A stretch of 46,617 nucleotides of DNA, from the NCBI GenBank assembly GCA_020027205.1, contig JAHRAQ010000019.1:1-46617 (forward strand), in the 5' to 3' direction. Numbering within the stretch: position 1 is the stretch's first letter; every line of letters begins with the position of its first letter. The notes under the pieces were generated by a model that was not told the origin of the DNA, ran no database searches, and was given only the letters and a program-made list of their open reading frames with translations. Below are positions 39,310 to 46,617 of the stretch, one piece after another. Made by a program: the position numbers and the translations under genes. The DNA comes from Nitrospirales bacterium (lineage in GTDB: Bacteria; Nitrospirota; Nitrospiria; Nitrospirales; UBA8639).

Positions 39310-41268
39310 TCAGCGTCTCCGCAAAATCCATGCGTGCAGGCGTGGATGCAGGGTGGCGCGGGGCAGGATGGATTGGTGCAGGCGAAAGGGCGGCAGCATC
39401 GACACCGGTTCACGGCTTAGCGTTTCCATCTCCGGCGCGGGCATGAGGGCCGCAACATTGTCCGGCCCGGCCACCCACGCCAGGCCGTCGGGCCGGAGCG
39501 CGCCGGTGATGCGCCGCAGGTGTTCCCGAATCTCGTCCGTGTCGTCGAACACCGCAAAAGGCAACCAGACGAACAGCAGGTCATACAGGGCACGGTACGC
39601 CTCGCGCCGCCCGCTCCGCTCGCTTACGAAACGGTGAATCCCGTTCGACTCGGCGGCGCGCTCGATGTCCCGCCCGGCACTCCGCTCGATGTCCCGCCCC
39701 CCCCGCCGCCGCGCGCGTTGATTCCAGAGGCCCTGCGCCTGTTTCCGCGCGTGAGCGTCATGGGTGTAGAGAATCGTCGTCGAACCCGGGTCGTCGACCG
39801 GCAGGCCGCCGACGCAGGCGTCGAATCCGTGAATGAGCACGCGGTCGGCGCGACGCACGCAGGCGGCCAGCGACGGGTCGCGCTCCGCAAGATCATGCCA
39901 GAAGTCCGCCACAAACGGTTGACTGGCCAGGTCGCCGATGACCGTTTCATCATCCGGGTACAGCAGGACGGCGGAACAGGCGTCCTTCGGCGAGACCGGC
40001 GGCGAGCCGTCGGGAAACAGGTCTTCCCATGAACCGCCGCCACGACCCCCGGCATCCGGCGTCCCGCCCGCATCCGTCGTCACGCCTGCATCCACCGTCA
40101 CGCCGGTGTCCGCCGCCGCGCCGGTGTCCGCCGCACCCGCATCCACCGCACCCGCATCCGCCGCCGCACCCGCATCATCCGCGCCCCGCGTCACGCCCCA
40201 GCCCCGGTCGAGAGGAATCTCACGCGAGGTTCGATGATCAGACAAACACAGCCGCCCGTCGCGCACGGTCAGCCGCTTGCCGCCGGGCGCGAACCCACGC
40301 GGATCCGGCGGCACAAACGGAATGCCGTCGGCGTCGTCCGGCACCGTCGCCTTGCGCGCGGCGCCGTCCCGCACCGTCAGGCAGAGTCGGTGACGGGGCG
40401 CCACGTAACGCACCGGCGGATGCGGCGCCGGCAGCCATTCCACCTCGTGCGACCGGCGCGCGTCCATAAAGACGGCCATGGGAGACTCCGGGCCGGGATG
40501 CCCCGGCGTGAAAAAATTGCTGAACAGACCGAAGGCGCCTGCCGACGGATAGGCGGGAATGCCCCGGTAACGCAAAGGGCGCGGGCGCGCCGCCGACCGG
40601 CGTTGATCGTCGTACAGCCCCCGGATGAATTCAAACGCGGCGCTGCCCGTGCCCGGCAACAACGACTGAAACAGTTCCACGACCGGCAGGTAATCGATGT
40701 CCGCCCATCGCATCGCGGTCATGCAGGACATGAAACGCGCCCGCTCAAACGCGCCGTCGTCCAGCACGAACAGCGCGTCTTTGCGTTGACGAATCACGGC
40801 GCGCCCGTCCGGTTGGATGGTCAGGTCGTCGTCGGCGTAAAAAAATTCGACGGCCTCCGTGTCGACGTGCATGGCGCGGGCGGCCATGGCGCGCAGGTCA
40901 CGACGGGTCAACGCCCGCCAGCCGGGCCGCGTGGTCAAGTCCAGCGTCGTCGTCCGCGCCAGCCCGCCGGGTTTCAGCCCCACCCACTGCCCCCAGTCCA
41001 GATACCACCGTGCCGACGCCAGACGCACCGTCCCGCCGGCATCGTCCCAGTCACATTCATGCAACGGATGACCGTCGGGATCAGTCAGCAACATGCGCCG
41101 CCCCAAAGGGCCGTCAAACACCAAGTGGCCGGTATCAAGCCGCCGGCACGTCACGCCGCCAGCCGCGGACGACGCGCCCGCCGCAATCGAAAACACCCGG
41201 TTGCCCGGCAACATCAGCACGCCCGGCGTTTGGAGAATGGATTCGGTCGATGGGGAAATGTCCATCAT
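39310..41268 (-). CDS. Hypothetical 652-aa protein with possible C-terminal methyltransferase-like region
   Basis: A long intact frame that I do not recognise. The N-terminal half is beta-rich and Trp/Arg-rich (RWYLDWGQWVGLKPGG, DALFVLDDGAFERARF), followed by a histidine- and Pro-rich part (APHPPVRYVAPRHRLCLTV). A low-complexity stretch of repeated (D/T)AG units spans about nt 40060-40180. The C-terminal part has ADRVLIHGFDACVGGLPVDD, then LLFVWLPFAVFDDTDEI and ITGALRPDGLAWVAGPDN, resembling the last strands of a class I methyltransferase but without a visible glycine-rich motif I. GRDIER occurs twice near residue 550. GGAGG from the flanking repeat precedes the ATG. No operon partner is seen. 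Confidence 0.6.
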   Translation of the reverse strand: MMDISPSTESILQTPGVLMLPGNRVFSIAAGASSAAGGVTCRRLDTGHLVFDGPLGRRMLLTDPDGHPLHECDWDDAGGTVRLASARWYLDWGQWVGLKPGGLARTTTLDLTTRPGWRALTRRDLRAMAARAMHVDTEAVEFFYADDDLTIQPDGRAVIRQRKDALFVLDDGAFERARFMSCMTAMRWADIDYLPVVELFQSLLPGTGSAAFEFIRGLYDDQRRSAARPRPLRYRGIPAYPSAGAFGLFSNFFTPGHPGPESPMAVFMDARRSHEVEWLPAPHPPVRYVAPRHRLCLTVRDGAARKATVPDDADGIPFVPPDPRGFAPGGKRLTVRDGRLCLSDHRTSREIPLDRGWGVTRGADDAGAAADAGAVDAGAADTGAAADTGVTVDAGVTTDAGGTPDAGGRGGGSWEDLFPDGSPPVSPKDACSAVLLYPDDETVIGDLASQPFVADFWHDLAERDPSLAACVRRADRVLIHGFDACVGGLPVDDPGSTTILYTHDAHARKQAQGLWNQRARRRGGRDIERSAGRDIERAAESNGIHRFVSERSGRREAYRALYDLLFVWLPFAVFDDTDEIREHLRRITGALRPDGLAWVAGPDNVAALMPAPEMETLSREPVSMLPPFRLHQSILPRATLHPRLHAWILRRR

Positions 41269-41899
41269 GCCCCGTCACCCTCCGTCATTCCCGACGTTCT
41301 TAGTCGGGAATCCATCCTGATTTCCGTCATTCCGCGTCGACGGCGCCCAATGGCAGGAGGCACGTCGGCACGCGGAATCCATCCGTAAGAGGTTAATGGC
41401 ACTCCCCCTCCGTCATTCCCGACATTTTCATTCGGGAATCCATCTTTTTGTTGTCTTTCCCCTTGGTTGAGACGAAGGCAAGGAAACAGAAGGATGGATT
41501 CCCGATTACCAACGTCGGGAATGACGGAAAGAGGGAAATGCGGGAATGACAGAACAGAAGGCGGACGTGACAGAAGGAGGAGGTGCCGGCACGACGTCTT
41601 TTGTCCCCCTCCGTCATTCCCGACATCTTTAGTCGGGAATCCATCCTGATTTCCGTCATTCCGCGTCGACGGCGTCTGATGGAAGGAGAACGGTGGGGGC
41701 GCGGAATCCATCCGTAAGAGGTTAATGGTGGGGCGGGAAAAAGGACAAGGAAACAGAAGGATGGATTCCCGACAACCAACGTCGGGAATGACAGAAGGAG
41801 GGAACGCCGGGACATCGGGAATGCCGGATGGAGAGAACAACGAAACAACTTCGCCGCTACCGCCCCGCCCGACCGCGCAACTTGCGCGAGGCGCGCGGC
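41269..41899. repeat. Dense repeat block between proA and the 652-aa gene
   Basis: No gene is seen. Ordinary hairpins lie at about 41283-41318, 41413-41447 and 41615-41650. Reversed ones lie at about 41493-41527 and 41758-41792. Family B copies at about 41327-41398 and 41656-41727 are both in forward orientation (CGTCATTCCGCGTCGACGGC ... CGCGGAATCCATCCGTAAGA). Ordinary hairpin followed by family B occurs twice, at a spacing of about 330 bp. Confidence 0.8.
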
Positions 41900-43225
41900 T
41901 CATTCCCGAATCTGCCCAGACCCGTAGACCACGTATTTTGAACAGGTCAGGTCGTCCAGCCCCATGGGGCCTCTGGCGTGAATCGGGGTGGTGCTGATGC
42001 CGACTTCCGCGCCCAGGCCGAACTGCCCGCCGTCATGCAGCCGGGACGAGGCGTTGACCATCACGGCGGCGGCATCGACCTCCCGCAAAAACCGCATGGC
42101 CCGCCCGTACTCCTTCGTGACAATGACCTCGGTGTGCCGGGAACCGTGGCGGCGAATATGCTCCATGGCCTCATCCATGTCCCGGACCACTTTGACGGCA
42201 AGAATCGGCGCAAGAAACTCCCGGCCGTAATCATCGTCGGCGGCGGCGCGCGCGTCGGGAAGATAGCGGCGGGTTTTCTCACAGCCGCGAATCTCCACGC
42301 CGGCGCCGGTCAGGCGTTTCCCCACGCCGGGCAAAAAGTTTTTGGCGATGCCCTGATGCACCAGCAGGGTTTCCATGGCGTTGCAGGTGGACGGCCGCTG
42401 AACCTTGGCGTTGACGCTGACGGCCTCCGCCATGGCGAGATCGGCGTCGGCGTCGATGTAGGTGTGGCACACGCCCCGGTCATGTTTGAGCACCGGGATG
42501 GTGGAATGGTCGTTGACGGTTTGCATCAGCGACGCGCCGCCACGGGGAATAATCACATCGATCCACTTGTCCTGTTTCAGCAACTCGATGACCGCGTCCC
42601 GTTCGGTGCGGTCGACCAGCGACACGGCGCCGTCGGGCGCGCCGGCGTTGCAGGCGGCGTCGGCGATGATGCGGGCAATGGCCCGGTTGGAATGGATCGC
42701 CTCCGACCCGCCTCGAAGTACGCAGGCGTTGCCGGATTTCACACACAACGCCGCCGCGTCGGCCGTGACGTTCGGGCGGGATTCATAAATCATCCCGATG
42801 ACCCCGATGGGCACGCGCACCCGGCCGACGGTCATGCCGTTGGGGCGCGCCTGCATCCCGTCCGACCGGCCGACGGGGTCGCGCAGCGTCGCAATGTGAC
42901 GAATACCCTCCGCCATGTCCCGAATGCGCGCCGGCGTCAGCGTCAGCCGGTCCGCCATGGCCTCCCCCCGGCCGGCGTCAAAGGCGTCAAGGTCTTTCGC
43001 ATTTTCCGCGAGCACCTCGTCGACGGCGGTCTCCAGCCCCTCGGCCATGGCGGTCAGCGCGTCGTTTTTCACCGACGTCGTCAACCCGCTCAACGCGCGT
43101 GACGCCGCGCGCGCCCGTTCAAGAAGCGCGTGGAGATACGTCGTGAGATCAACGCCCTCGTCCGTGACCTCGCCGGCGTGCCCGGTCATCTCCGTCATGT
43201 GCGGTTCAGTCGGATGGTCCTGCAT
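41900..43225 (-). CDS. proA: Gamma-glutamyl phosphate reductase
   Basis: About 441 aa from the ATG at 43225; ATGs at 43264, 43198 and 43189 are alternatives, and the frame stays open through the upstream repeat. It reduces gamma-glutamyl phosphate with NADPH in proline synthesis. The aldehyde-dehydrogenase fold shows PIGVIGMIYESRPNVTADA, CVLRGGSEAIHSNRA and DVIIPRGGASLMQTV. The catalytic Cys lies in VQRPSTCNAMETLLVHQG; later boxes are DYGREFLAPILAVKVV, ASSRLHDGGQFGLGAEVGIS and HARGPMGLDDLTCSKYVVYG. No proB is nearby. Repeats lie on both sides, so it is probably a single-gene unit. Confidence 0.96.
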   Translation of the reverse strand: MQDHPTEPHMTEMTGHAGEVTDEGVDLTTYLHALLERARAASRALSGLTTSVKNDALTAMAEGLETAVDEVLAENAKDLDAFDAGRGEAMADRLTLTPARIRDMAEGIRHIATLRDPVGRSDGMQARPNGMTVGRVRVPIGVIGMIYESRPNVTADAAALCVKSGNACVLRGGSEAIHSNRAIARIIADAACNAGAPDGAVSLVDRTERDAVIELLKQDKWIDVIIPRGGASLMQTVNDHSTIPVLKHDRGVCHTYIDADADLAMAEAVSVNAKVQRPSTCNAMETLLVHQGIAKNFLPGVGKRLTGAGVEIRGCEKTRRYLPDARAAADDDYGREFLAPILAVKVVRDMDEAMEHIRRHGSRHTEVIVTKEYGRAMRFLREVDAAAVMVNASSRLHDGGQFGLGAEVGISTTPIHARGPMGLDDLTCSKYVVYGSGQIRE

Positions 43226-43349
43226 GGTGTTCGCGCCGCGCGCCCCGGCCCCCTTCTCTACCATATTCAAACCCCGCCCGTCACACCCGCCCCCTCTTTC
43301 CGTCATTCCCTCCCCTCCTTCCGTCATTCCCGACATTAGTAATCGGGAA

Positions 43350-43378
43350 GTATTTGCCAAAGGCAAATGCTCCGAAGG
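43350..43378 (+). repeat. 29-bp palindromic insert (module M1), copy 3
   Basis: This segment, with ATTTGCC AAA GGCAAAT and GCTCCGAAGG, sits between CGGGAA and TCCATCC, the same junctions as the other copies. Confidence 0.75.
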
Positions 43379-43629
43379 TCCATCCTTCAGTTTCCTTCCG
43401 CCACCCCCGCCACCGCCGCCCGTCATTGACAATGCGTAAAATGCCGGGGCATCATAGCCGGGTCTGTTTCCCGTGCGCCCGTTCCATCACAACGCGCACA
43501 CAAAAAACAGATTGCCGACAAGCCCAACGGACCAGAAACCCATGCCGTCACACCACACACCGCCGTCACCCCCTCCCGTCGTCACCCCGGCCAAAGCCGG
43601 CCCCCCTCCCCTCCTTCCGTCATTCCCGA

Positions 43630-43656
43630 CCCCCGAATGGGAACGTCGGGGGCAGG
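43630..43656 (+). repeat. 27-bp palindromic insert (module M2), copy 5
   Basis: The 27-bp module lies in the loop of a hairpin that also carries the 29-bp module at 43673-43701. This is the only copy in the window with both. Confidence 0.75.
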
Positions 43657-43672
43657 CGTTAGTAATCGGGAA

Positions 43673-43701
43673 GTATTTGCCAAAGGCAAATGCTCCGAAG
43701 G
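43673..43701 (+). repeat. 29-bp palindromic insert (module M1), copy 4
   Basis: The same sequence as at 43350, about 320 bp away, in the doubly interrupted hairpin. Confidence 0.75.
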
Positions 43702-43798
43702 TCCATCCTTCAGTTTCCTCGTCCCAACCAGGAAAGACAAAAACAAGATGGATTCCCGAATGAAAACGTCGGGAATGACGGCGGGAGGAATGACGGCG
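43702..43798 (+). repeat. 97-bp direct repeat, copy 1
   Basis: It starts TCCATCCTTCAGTTTCCTCG, contains the CCCAACCAGGAAAGAC spacer and a reversed hairpin with ATGAAAAC in its loop, and ends GGCGGGAGGAATGACGGC. It is matched base for base at 43873-43969 as far as I can read. Confidence 0.8.
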
Positions 43799-43872
43799 GG
43801 GGACAAAGGCCGTCATGCCCTTCCGTCATTCCTTCCCCTCTTTCCGTCATTCCCGACGTTAGTAGTCGGGAA

Positions 43873-43969
43873 TCCATCCTTCAGTTTCCTCGTCCCAACC
43901 AGGAAAGACAAAAACAAGATGGATTCCCGAATGAAAACGTCGGGAATGACGGCGGGAGGAATGACGGCA
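43873..43969 (+). repeat. 97-bp direct repeat, copy 2 (supplies the adhesin ribosome site)
   Basis: The same sequence as 43702-43798. It ends 2 nt before the ATG of the adhesin gene at 43972, and its GGAGG (43955-43959) is the only Shine-Dalgarno-like sequence in front of that gene. Confidence 0.8.
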
Positions 43970-43971
43970 CC

Positions 43972-46617
43972 ATGACCCCCATCCCCACCCTTCGTTTTCT
44001 TACCGGCGCCGTTGCGGCGGCGTTCGCGTTCGCGCTAACCCTCGCCGCCCCCGCATCCGCCGCCCTCCGCGTGGATGTCAGCGGCGTGGCGGGCAGTGGG
44101 GTGACGACCTGGACTTTTTCCGGCGACACCACGGCGGCGCGCTCCGGCACGATGCGCACCGGCGACGCCCTGCACGAGGTCAACGACGGCTGGGAGATCC
44201 GAAACCTCATCAACCACAGCGGCGCCCGCCCCGACGACTTCCTCGGCAACCTGACCGCGGTCAGCGGCAACGCGCCGACCATCACCATCGGCGGCGAGAC
44301 GCGCGCCATCACGATGGTGAATATGGACGAAGACCCCGACGGCAACGACGATGTCGGCATCCGCGTCAGCGCCGCGTTGGATTACAACACCGGCCAGACC
44401 ATCACCTGGCGCGGCGCCGGCGCCTTGCCGCTTGATATCGCCGACCTCGTGGTCGGTGACTACACGCAGGTCGCGCGCTCCTCGTTCTCCAGCGGCAGCG
44501 CCGACCCGCTGGTGATGACCGTCACCCCGACCATCACCACCACCGGCTTGCGGCTCGCCGCCGACGGCGACGCCGGCGACCCCACCACCTCGTTCACCTT
44601 CAGCGGCGCCGCCACCGGCATCAACGATCCGTTCGGCCACGGCACGCGGCAGGCGCGCAACGCCACCACCAACCCGCAGACGCAGTTCTCCACCGGCGAC
44701 AGCCTCCACTTCCCGAGATTGTTCACCGGCGGCAACGGCCCCGCCACCGGCACCAACTTCGCGCTGACCGGTGACGCGATGATCACCTTCACCATCGGCG
44801 CCGCCGCGCCGGTGACACGCGAAATCACGCACCTCTTCTTGTGGGCGAACTCCACCGGCGGCCCCGCCGCCGGCCGCAGCGCCGCCGACAACACCGCTTT
44901 CGGCGTCAAGATCAGCGGCGCCGACATTGACCTGAACGGCGACGACATCCGCGCGGTATCGTGGTCGGGCGGCGGCACGATTGCGTTCAACCCCGCCGGC
45001 CTGCGCCCCGCCAGCGAGGGGCCCTTCACCCAGGCCGGCGACTCGTTCTTCTCGCCGCTCGCCCAGCCGATGGTGTTCACCGGCGTGCGCGCCGCCGGCA
45101 CCGGCCCCGTTGACCCGCCCGACCCGACGAATGGTCTGCTCGTGAGCGTCGTCGGCGCACCCGGCACCGGCGTCACCACCTGGACGTTCTCCGGCGTCAC
45201 CATGAGTGTCGGCAGGGGCGGGGACTTGCGCGATCCCTCGCGGCGGCTCTTCACCTTCGGCGCCGACATGGTGATCGCCAGCCCGATGAACGGCAACTAC
45301 TTGATCGGCGGCGGGTTCACGGATGCGATCCTCGCGCTGACCGCCGCGCCGACCGGCGCACCGACGATCACCATCGGCGGCGCGACGCGCCCCATCACGC
45401 ACTTGCGGCTGGATGACAACGGCGATCGCGACCACTTCGGCATTCGCATCCCCTCCAACTTCAGTTACGGCGGCGGCCAACCCGTCTCGTTCACGGGCAG
45501 CGGCACGCTTCAGGTGGACATCAACAACCTGCGCACCGGCGTGGATTTCCAGCAAGACCCGTCCCCCATCAACGGGCGTTTCAGCGACGGCCAGAACACG
45601 CCGCTGACCTTCCGCGCCGCCGTCGGCAGCGGCGGCCCCGTTGACCCGCCCGACCCGCCCGACCCCGTTGACCCGGTGACCCAGATGAACATCGCCGTCA
45701 CCGGCGCGCCCGCCACCAGCGTCACCACCTGGCGTTTCGCCGGCGCCGGCACCACGCATGCCCCCGACGGCATCAGCGCCACCATTCGCAGCGTCGGCAC
45801 CAACTTATTCGCGAGCGATTCGTGGGAGATGACCGGCGGCCCCGGCGTCGGCGGCGGCGACTATCTGACCGGCGTCGGCGTGCCGTCGGACGCCCTGTTT
45901 GCGCTGACCGGCGATGCGATGCTCACCATTGACGGCGTCACGCGCCGCATCAGCCATGTGTGGATGGATGACGACGGCACCGGCGGCGATGATTTCGGCA
46001 TCCGCGTGGATACGCCCATCACCTACACCGACGGACAGGCGATCTCGTGGTCGGGCGGCGGCACGCTGAATTTCAGCATCCGTCTGTTGCGTCAGGATGT
46101 GGATTTCATACAGGAGCAGACCGACACCACCACCCGCGCGCTCAACGACGCCACCGACGCCGGGCCGGTCATCTTCCGCGCCACCGCCACCGCCGACCCG
46201 CCGACCGTCACCGGCATCAACTTCACCGGCAACCCCGGCAGCGACGGCCGTTACGAACCCGGCGACAATCTGGAAGCGACCGTGACCTTCAACGAGGATG
46301 TGCGCGTCACCTTCAGCGAAGACGGCGAGAACCCGCCGATGGTCGGCTTGTTCATCCGCATCGGCGACGGCGACGACTACACCACGCAAGCCGGGCGCGG
46401 GATGCGTTACCACCGGCGCGGCGGCAACGCGCGCGAGCACATCTTCCGCCATGTCGTCAGCGCCGGCGATGCGGTGGACACCGACGGCGCCAGCATCCCG
46501 CCCGACTCGCTGTTCCTCGCGCGCGGCGGCGCAATCGTCAGTGCCGCCGGCGGCGTCTCGGTGGCGACGCTGACGGCCGCCGAACTCGGCGGCGGCGCGC
46601 TGTATCCGAGCAACCGG
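43972..46617 (+). CDS. Large secreted repeat protein, N-terminal part (3' end outside window)
   Basis: 882 codons are open from the ATG to the window end without a stop. A signal peptide is clear: MTPIPTLRF, a hydrophobic stretch, and cleavage after ASA at about residue 30. Four copies of a domain of roughly 180 aa follow, beginning near residues 32, 192, 388 and 572. Shared marks are TTWTFSG near the start, GxxxxIT(H)xxxDDxxD in the middle, FGIR, and SW.G.GTL near the end. Copies are joined by Pro/Asp linkers (GPVDPPDPTN, PPDPPDPVDP). From about residue 744 an Ig-like module (GRYEPGDNLEATVTFNEDV) resembles the one in the autotransporter at the left edge. I do not recognise the 180-aa domain. 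Export is certain; a surface or autotransporter role is inferred. Confidence 0.8.
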   Translation, partial: MTPIPTLRFLTGAVAAAFAFALTLAAPASAALRVDVSGVAGSGVTTWTFSGDTTAARSGTMRTGDALHEVNDGWEIRNLINHSGARPDDFLGNLTAVSGNAPTITIGGETRAITMVNMDEDPDGNDDVGIRVSAALDYNTGQTITWRGAGALPLDIADLVVGDYTQVARSSFSSGSADPLVMTVTPTITTTGLRLAADGDAGDPTTSFTFSGAATGINDPFGHGTRQARNATTNPQTQFSTGDSLHFPRLFTGGNGPATGTNFALTGDAMITFTIGAAAPVTREITHLFLWANSTGGPAAGRSAADNTAFGVKISGADIDLNGDDIRAVSWSGGGTIAFNPAGLRPASEGPFTQAGDSFFSPLAQPMVFTGVRAAGTGPVDPPDPTNGLLVSVVGAPGTGVTTWTFSGVTMSVGRGGDLRDPSRRLFTFGADMVIASPMNGNYLIGGGFTDAILALTAAPTGAPTITIGGATRPITHLRLDDNGDRDHFGIRIPSNFSYGGGQPVSFTGSGTLQVDINNLRTGVDFQQDPSPINGRFSDGQNTPLTFRAAVGSGGPVDPPDPPDPVDPVTQMNIAVTGAPATSVTTWRFAGAGTTHAPDGISATIRSVGTNLFASDSWEMTGGPGVGGGDYLTGVGVPSDALFALTGDAMLTIDGVTRRISHVWMDDDGTGGDDFGIRVDTPITYTDGQAISWSGGGTLNFSIRLLRQDVDFIQEQTDTTTRALNDATDAGPVIFRATATADPPTVTGINFTGNPGSDGRYEPGDNLEATVTFNEDVRVTFSEDGENPPMVGLFIRIGDGDDYTTQAGRGMRYHRRGGNAREHIFRHVVSAGDAVDTDGASIPPDSLFLARGGAIVSAAGGVSVATLTAAELGGGALYPSNR

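Larger units (their letters stand above)
43226..43971. repeat. Repeat block between divergent proA and the second adhesin gene
   Basis: No gene is seen. A hairpin with the 29-bp insert lies at about 43323-43390; a hairpin carrying both inserts at 43618-43710; a composite with a reversed hairpin at about 43747-43781; an ordinary hairpin at about 43847-43880; and another reversed hairpin at about 43918-43952. A 97-bp block (43702-43798) is duplicated at 43873-43969. The part 43400-43560 is unique and holds no recognisable gene. Confidence 0.8.

Noticed and set aside
43451..43456. Minus-strand TATGAT as a -10 box for proA
   Set aside because: No acceptable -35 box lies 16-18 bp upstream, and the implied leader crosses the repeats.

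Overview
The window is a GC-rich stretch of a Gram-negative bacterial chromosome. It carries mostly core metabolic genes, framed at both ends by incomplete genes for large surface proteins. The Gram-negative assignment rests on Kdo and heptose genes (kdsA, kdsB, rfaE1), three lipoprotein signal sequences and an autotransporter beta-barrel. Several traits argue against an ordinary beta- or gammaproteobacterium: PurL is the short type without a fused glutaminase, KdsA is the Aquifex-like metal-dependent type, and the pyr genes are preceded by a PyrR attenuator. A Nitrospirota-, Deltaproteobacteria-like or candidate-phylum lineage is possible, but I cannot settle it from this sequence. I see no tRNA, rRNA, CRISPR array, transposase or phage gene.

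Layout. 1-2992 (+) is the C-terminal end of a giant autotransporter. 3381-12812 (+) holds an FAD monooxygenase, a methyltransferase, purL-purF, a TlpA-like redoxin with two small coupled genes, and an O-methyltransferase. 13058-23592 (-) holds htrA, then kdsA-pgsA-plsY, then a tightly overlapping lepA-lepB-rfaE1-kdsB-pyrG operon read from a clear promoter at 23668-23696. bioA (+) is divergent from lepA. 26003-35329 (-) is a nine-gene run with almost every junction overlapping or within 6 bp: DUF4149 membrane protein, carA, sppA-like, M48 protease, carB, alkB-like, greA, SAM hydrolase, lipoprotein. 35718-38859 (-) is pyrR-pyrB-pyrC behind a promoter and a PyrR-responsive attenuator. 39310-41268 (-) is an unrecognised 652-aa protein, then proA (-). 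43972-46617 (+) is the N-terminal part of a second large secreted protein with four copies of a domain I do not recognise; it runs off the window.

The functions tie together as nucleotide supply (purL, purF, carA, carB, pyrR, pyrB, pyrC, pyrG) and envelope building (kdsA, kdsB, rfaE1, pgsA, plsY, lepB, htrA, sppA).

The most unusual feature is the intergenic DNA. Nearly every gap between transcription units is packed with a dispersed palindromic repeat built on ATTCCCGAC...GTCGGGAAT. It is often paired head-to-head into units of about 120-150 bp. Two further short palindromic modules (29 bp and 27 bp) are inserted at fixed points inside it. The repeats are absent from operon interiors and enter a coding region clearly only at the 3' end of pyrC.
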